DNA of 64,000 bases. Origin: Clitoria ternatea. Lineage: Eukaryota > Streptophyta > Magnoliopsida > Fabales > Fabaceae. The stretch is taken from positions 152,090,501 to 152,154,500 of the forward strand of contig CM075670.1 in the NCBI GenBank assembly GCA_037962975.1, given 5' to 3'. The notes under the pieces were generated by a model. The model searched no databases. It had not been told where the DNA came from and saw nothing but the letters and a program-made list of their open reading frames with translations. Below are positions 60,563-64,000 of the stretch, piece after piece (the first letter of the stretch is position 1; every line of letters starts with the position of its first letter). The translations under genes and the position numbers were made by a program.

Positions 60563-63500
60563 TCTAACACCCCAAATTTTATAAAGATGATAAATTGTTA
60601 TAAATAAATATTAGATAATCATGAATGATTCAATGAGTGTTCCAAAAATGTTAGAATAATTAAATTGGGATTTCTTATGAAAATTTATAATTTATTGAAA
60701 ACTAAAGGAGTTAAAACTATTCCCGGTGGAGATATGGGTGTCGGACCAAGTATCTCCGATTGAGATGCCATTGGTCAGGGCAGTAGATAAAATTGTTGGG
60801 AATCCGAATATGTATTCGGAATAATTTTTAGAATGTGTATTGAGCCCGAACCGAGAGCCTGTTTGTTATAAAACGGTAAAATCTTAATGAGACGTAAAAA
60901 CTTAAAAATAAAACTCTCTTCCTCCTCTCATTTTCACGCCACTTCCCTTCTTCTTTCTATTCTTTTCCTTCATCCCTCTTGATTCTTATCTTCTTTTTCT
61001 TTTTCTCCTTCCTAAAAACCTAGAGGAGGCTTATGCCCTTTTCATTCCATTTTCATTCTCATGGAAGCTTGAAGGAAACCATTGGGTGTTGATCCTCCTC
61101 CTCTCTTCTCCAATTTCGTTGGGTTTTTCTCCCTCCCTTGGCTCCATTTTCGTTTCCATGGTGAGGTAAGCTTTTCTCACCATCTTTGATGAAGTTAATG
61201 TTATGTTTTTGGGTTTTAAGGCTTGGGGGAGTAATATAGGTAGATGGAGTATTTAATGGAAGCTTTAAATGTGAAATAAATAGGTATTAATGAGTGTTGT
61301 TGGGTTTTGGTGGAACCCTAACTTCAATAGAGTGGGGAAGATATAGAATATGAATTGAATGTATGTTTAATGGAGATTGAGAGTGATGTTGATGAAAGAG
61401 AATGGTCATTAGTGATGATTGATGAATATTAAAAATGATCATTTAGTTTTGATGAAACTCTATGTGTAGGTGATTTGGCTTTTAACATAGAGAGTGAGAT
61501 TAATGATGTGGTTGGCATGAAAATAATATTGTGGATAGAAATAATGCTTGGAAATGTTTGGTAGGATGATTGAATTGAGTAGATTTTAATGGGGACCCAA
61601 TCGTGAGGTTGGAAGGTGTGAGCAAGTGAGTACACATGTATATGATTGAGTAAAGGATAGGATTTTGAAAATGAATATGAGATGTTCACAGTGAAGGGTT
61701 AGTAAGATAAACATGTGTTTAATGAGGTCTTAGACCATTGAGAATATATATATAATTGTTAAATTGGTAATGGTTTTGAAGAGATTATGTTGGGTCATGA
61801 TGAACCTTGAGTGGTAAAGAGGACAAATTGGATGAGTTAAAAAGAAAATGGATGTTCTTGATGAGGAATATGAGTTGTTGTTGTTGAGTGTAGTGGCCCT
61901 TTTAGATCTAGAGGATCTTGGCTTTGGGAAAGGAATTCCCGAAGCCTAACACAATTGCATAAGTTGGTGTTCTTCAAGTCTAGGACTTGGAGTTAAGCTT
62001 TATGATAAGCTAACAAGTATTTGAATTATGATGGTTATTAATTATGTGAATATACTTGCGTATGGTATGTAGATTGTATTTCGGGTGATGCAATGGAGCG
62101 TTCGGAGCATTGGAACCGTTTCGGCTCTTCCCTCGAGGTAGGAGAGGAGTTATATATTCAAATTGCATGAGTAAATTGTTAGTGATTATTGTATGTGTTT
62201 GATACTCATGCTTGCCTTGCCATGTACATATATATATATATTGAATTAATAAGAATGGCATATGGTTGATTATGAGGGTGATGTATGAGAATAGGTGATG
62301 ATTGTTATGGAAATATATACCTATATGGGTGATAATGATAAGTTAAATTTTAATGTAGTTATTGAGAAAATATGGATGGAAAACTAATGATTATTAAGGA
62401 TTATATGTGTAATGAAGATGAGTTAATTTCGATGTAGTGAATGGCTTAGAATGGAAATTGTTGTGTATGAACATATGAGACAAGTTTTAAATATCTATTG
62501 TAAGGTATATGAAGTATGGAATTGAGTTAAATTGGCTTTGGATGGATTTTGATATGTATGGTTGTTGAGGGCTCACGTTGCTGCCCAGGTTCTAATATTC
62601 TCGCTCAAGCGAGAGGGATTCTCGCTCAAGCCAGAATCCTTTGTGTTGGTTACAGGGCCTCTGGCCCGATTTCGCCCAGGCGAACGAACTACTCGCCCAA
62701 GCGAGACGTGTGATGTGTAATCAGGGGAGATTCTGGACGAATCTCGCTCAAGCGGGTGTGGTCGCGCTTGAGCGACCGAGAGAGGAATTGATTCTGGATG
62801 TTTTTCGCTCAAGCGAGTGTGAGACGCTTGAGCGAGTGTGAGGAGTCTGATCCTGGGCGTTATTCGCTCAAGCGAGTGGCTTGTTGTAAGGAGCCTCGCT
62901 CAAGCGAGCCAGCCCTGGAAGTGGTACTGGACTAGTTTCGCCCGAGCGAGTGACCGAGTGTGAGGGTAATTCGTTCAAGCGAGCCAGCCCTGGAAGTGGT
63001 ACTGGACTAGTTTCGCCCGAGCGAGTGACCGGGTGTGAGGGTAATTCGCTCAAGCAAGCCAGCGTAGGAACGTTGCTGGGTGATTTTCGCTTACGCGTGG
63101 AAGCTCGCCCAAGCGAGCTAAGTTAATCTCGCTCAAGCGAGTCAAGTCTCGCTCAAGCGAGTTTGCCAGAATTTCATATTATATTGTTTTCTCAGTTTTG
63201 ATGATGCTGGGCCTTTTTTCCCTGATACTGTATGATGCTTGAGGGAATATATATGGATAAATGAATAGGACATCTTATGGTGGTGTTGAATAATGATTAA
63301 AACATTTGGGTAACTCGTTTATACCCATAATATACGTAATGAGAAATATAAATCTTAACCCCCAAGAATGAGACATGTGAGAACAATGTCAAGGTTTGAC
63401 TTATGAGATGTACTTTTGGGTGATGCAAACCCATTGTGGGAATGAATAAATGACGAGGTATATGTTAATAACCGATAAATCGGAGATGATAATTATAATG

Positions 63501-64000
63501 AGTAAAATGAATAACGTTTCAGATCATTACCTTGAATTAAGGATGATCGTATTATTGATGATTTTGTTGTAAAAACCCTTGTGGTTGAATATGGATATTG
63601 ATTCACTATATGATATGAGATAAAGAAATGTATTGTGTTGAGATGCAAAGTAAAGAACATGATTGTGTTGGGCATAAGTGTGATTGCCATATATGTGAAT
63701 GATGAATATGTCTTGAATAATTCCAAGTGTAGAATAATACGCTAATGATTGCTATGCCATTTGACATCCATGTGTGGATTATTATGAAATGACGTTGTGG
63801 CCATTGAGATGCCAATTATATGAATGATGTGCCTTGAGGGGCTTTGTAAATAATTATGAATAATTATTGAAATGCCGAATCAAAATATATACCCTAATTG
63901 AGAGGGTGAGAGATCATTGTGAGATTGTTGAGCACATGCATTATTGCATTGTTACATTTATGGCATAGCATGACGTCAATATGCATAATTATTGAATGAA
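60563..64000 (+). repeat. LARD-like 3' LTR (first 3438 bp)
   Basis: Near-identical to 52900-56372. It starts TCTAACACCCC, so the terminal TG is TC here. Word cassette at 62600-63162. The window ends just as the minisatellite would begin. Confidence 0.92.
62600..63162. repeat. Palindromic-word cassette CTCGCTCAAGCGAG, 3' LTR
   Basis: Sister of the 5' LTR cassette; one 21-bp unit fewer at its left end and several single-base changes inside words (for example GCGAG to CCAG in the second word). Confidence 0.9.

Larger units (their letters stand above)
52900..64000 (+). mobile_element. Large non-coding LTR retrotransposon (LARD-like, group A), 3' end cut by window
   Basis: 5' LTR 52900-58032, primer site 58036-58047, interior 58033-60562, polypurine tract and 3' LTR from 60563. 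LTRs are 5.1 kb and the interior only 2.5 kb, with no coding sequence I can recognise. This is the layout of large retrotransposon derivatives, which depend on enzymes of an autonomous partner. The Met primer site and the TTCGAGGACGAAG...AGGTGGGGTGG end are chromovirus-like, so a Tekay-type partner is likely. LTRs differ at about 17 sites in the first 740 bases by eye, so it is among the youngest elements here. Confidence 0.87.

Overview
The window looks like heterochromatic DNA of a dicot, most likely a phaseoloid legume (bean/cowpea/soybean group; inferred from the style of the retroelements, not proven). I see no host gene, rRNA or tRNA gene. Nearly all of it is nested and broken LTR retrotransposons. 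Short names are used below. 'A', 'B', 'C' and 'D' are chromovirus-like (Tekay-type Ty3) LTR groups that begin TGTAACA(C/T)CC: A is about 5.1 kb, B about 2.7-3.7 kb, C about 4.0 kb and D about 2.3 kb.

Layout. 1-10227 is the 3' part of a forward Tat/Retand-type Ty3 element: RT, RNase H, second (archaeal-type) RNase H and integrase, then a 7 x 45-bp repeat, an antisense gene with an intron, and an LTR. Its integrase is split by a solo B LTR (2192-5847). 10228-27506 is a reverse-strand Athila-type element with gag, protease, RT-RNase H, integrase and a downstream env-position ORF. Its 3' LTR is split by a solo A LTR (10916-16022). 27507 to about 33418 is the 5' part of a second Tat element on the reverse strand, split by a solo B-like LTR (27677-30380). 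33419-36522 is another B-like LTR in forward orientation. 37174-37978 and 47742-51146 are inverted copia (SIRE-like) LTR pieces; the second is split by solo LTR D (48826-51085). Between them lies a reverse-strand chromovirus composite with a C-type LTR on the left, a gag-integrase deletion derivative inside and a B-type LTR on the right. 51657-52899 is a truncated LTR into which a large non-coding element (LARD-like, group A) has inserted: 5' LTR 52900-58032, Met-tRNA primer site, 2.5 kb of non-coding interior, polypurine tract, and a 3' LTR running off the window end.

The coding parts are molecular fossils. Gag, protease, RT/RNase H and integrase would once have packaged, copied and inserted these elements. 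All pol genes here carry stops, frameshifts or deletions. The LARD-like element has no protein and could only have moved with enzymes from an autonomous relative; the C/B chromovirus with the same type of primer site is a plausible relative.

The most unusual structure is a recurring 'palindromic-word cassette'. Most of these LTRs, and the Athila interior, contain a patch where one short self-complementary word is repeated many times in non-repetitive surroundings: CTCGCTTAAGCGAG, CACGCTTAAGCGTG, GTAATCGATTAC, TTAATCGATTAA or GAATCGATTC. The word differs between LTRs of one group and recurs in unrelated superfamilies, including Athila, chromovirus and copia.
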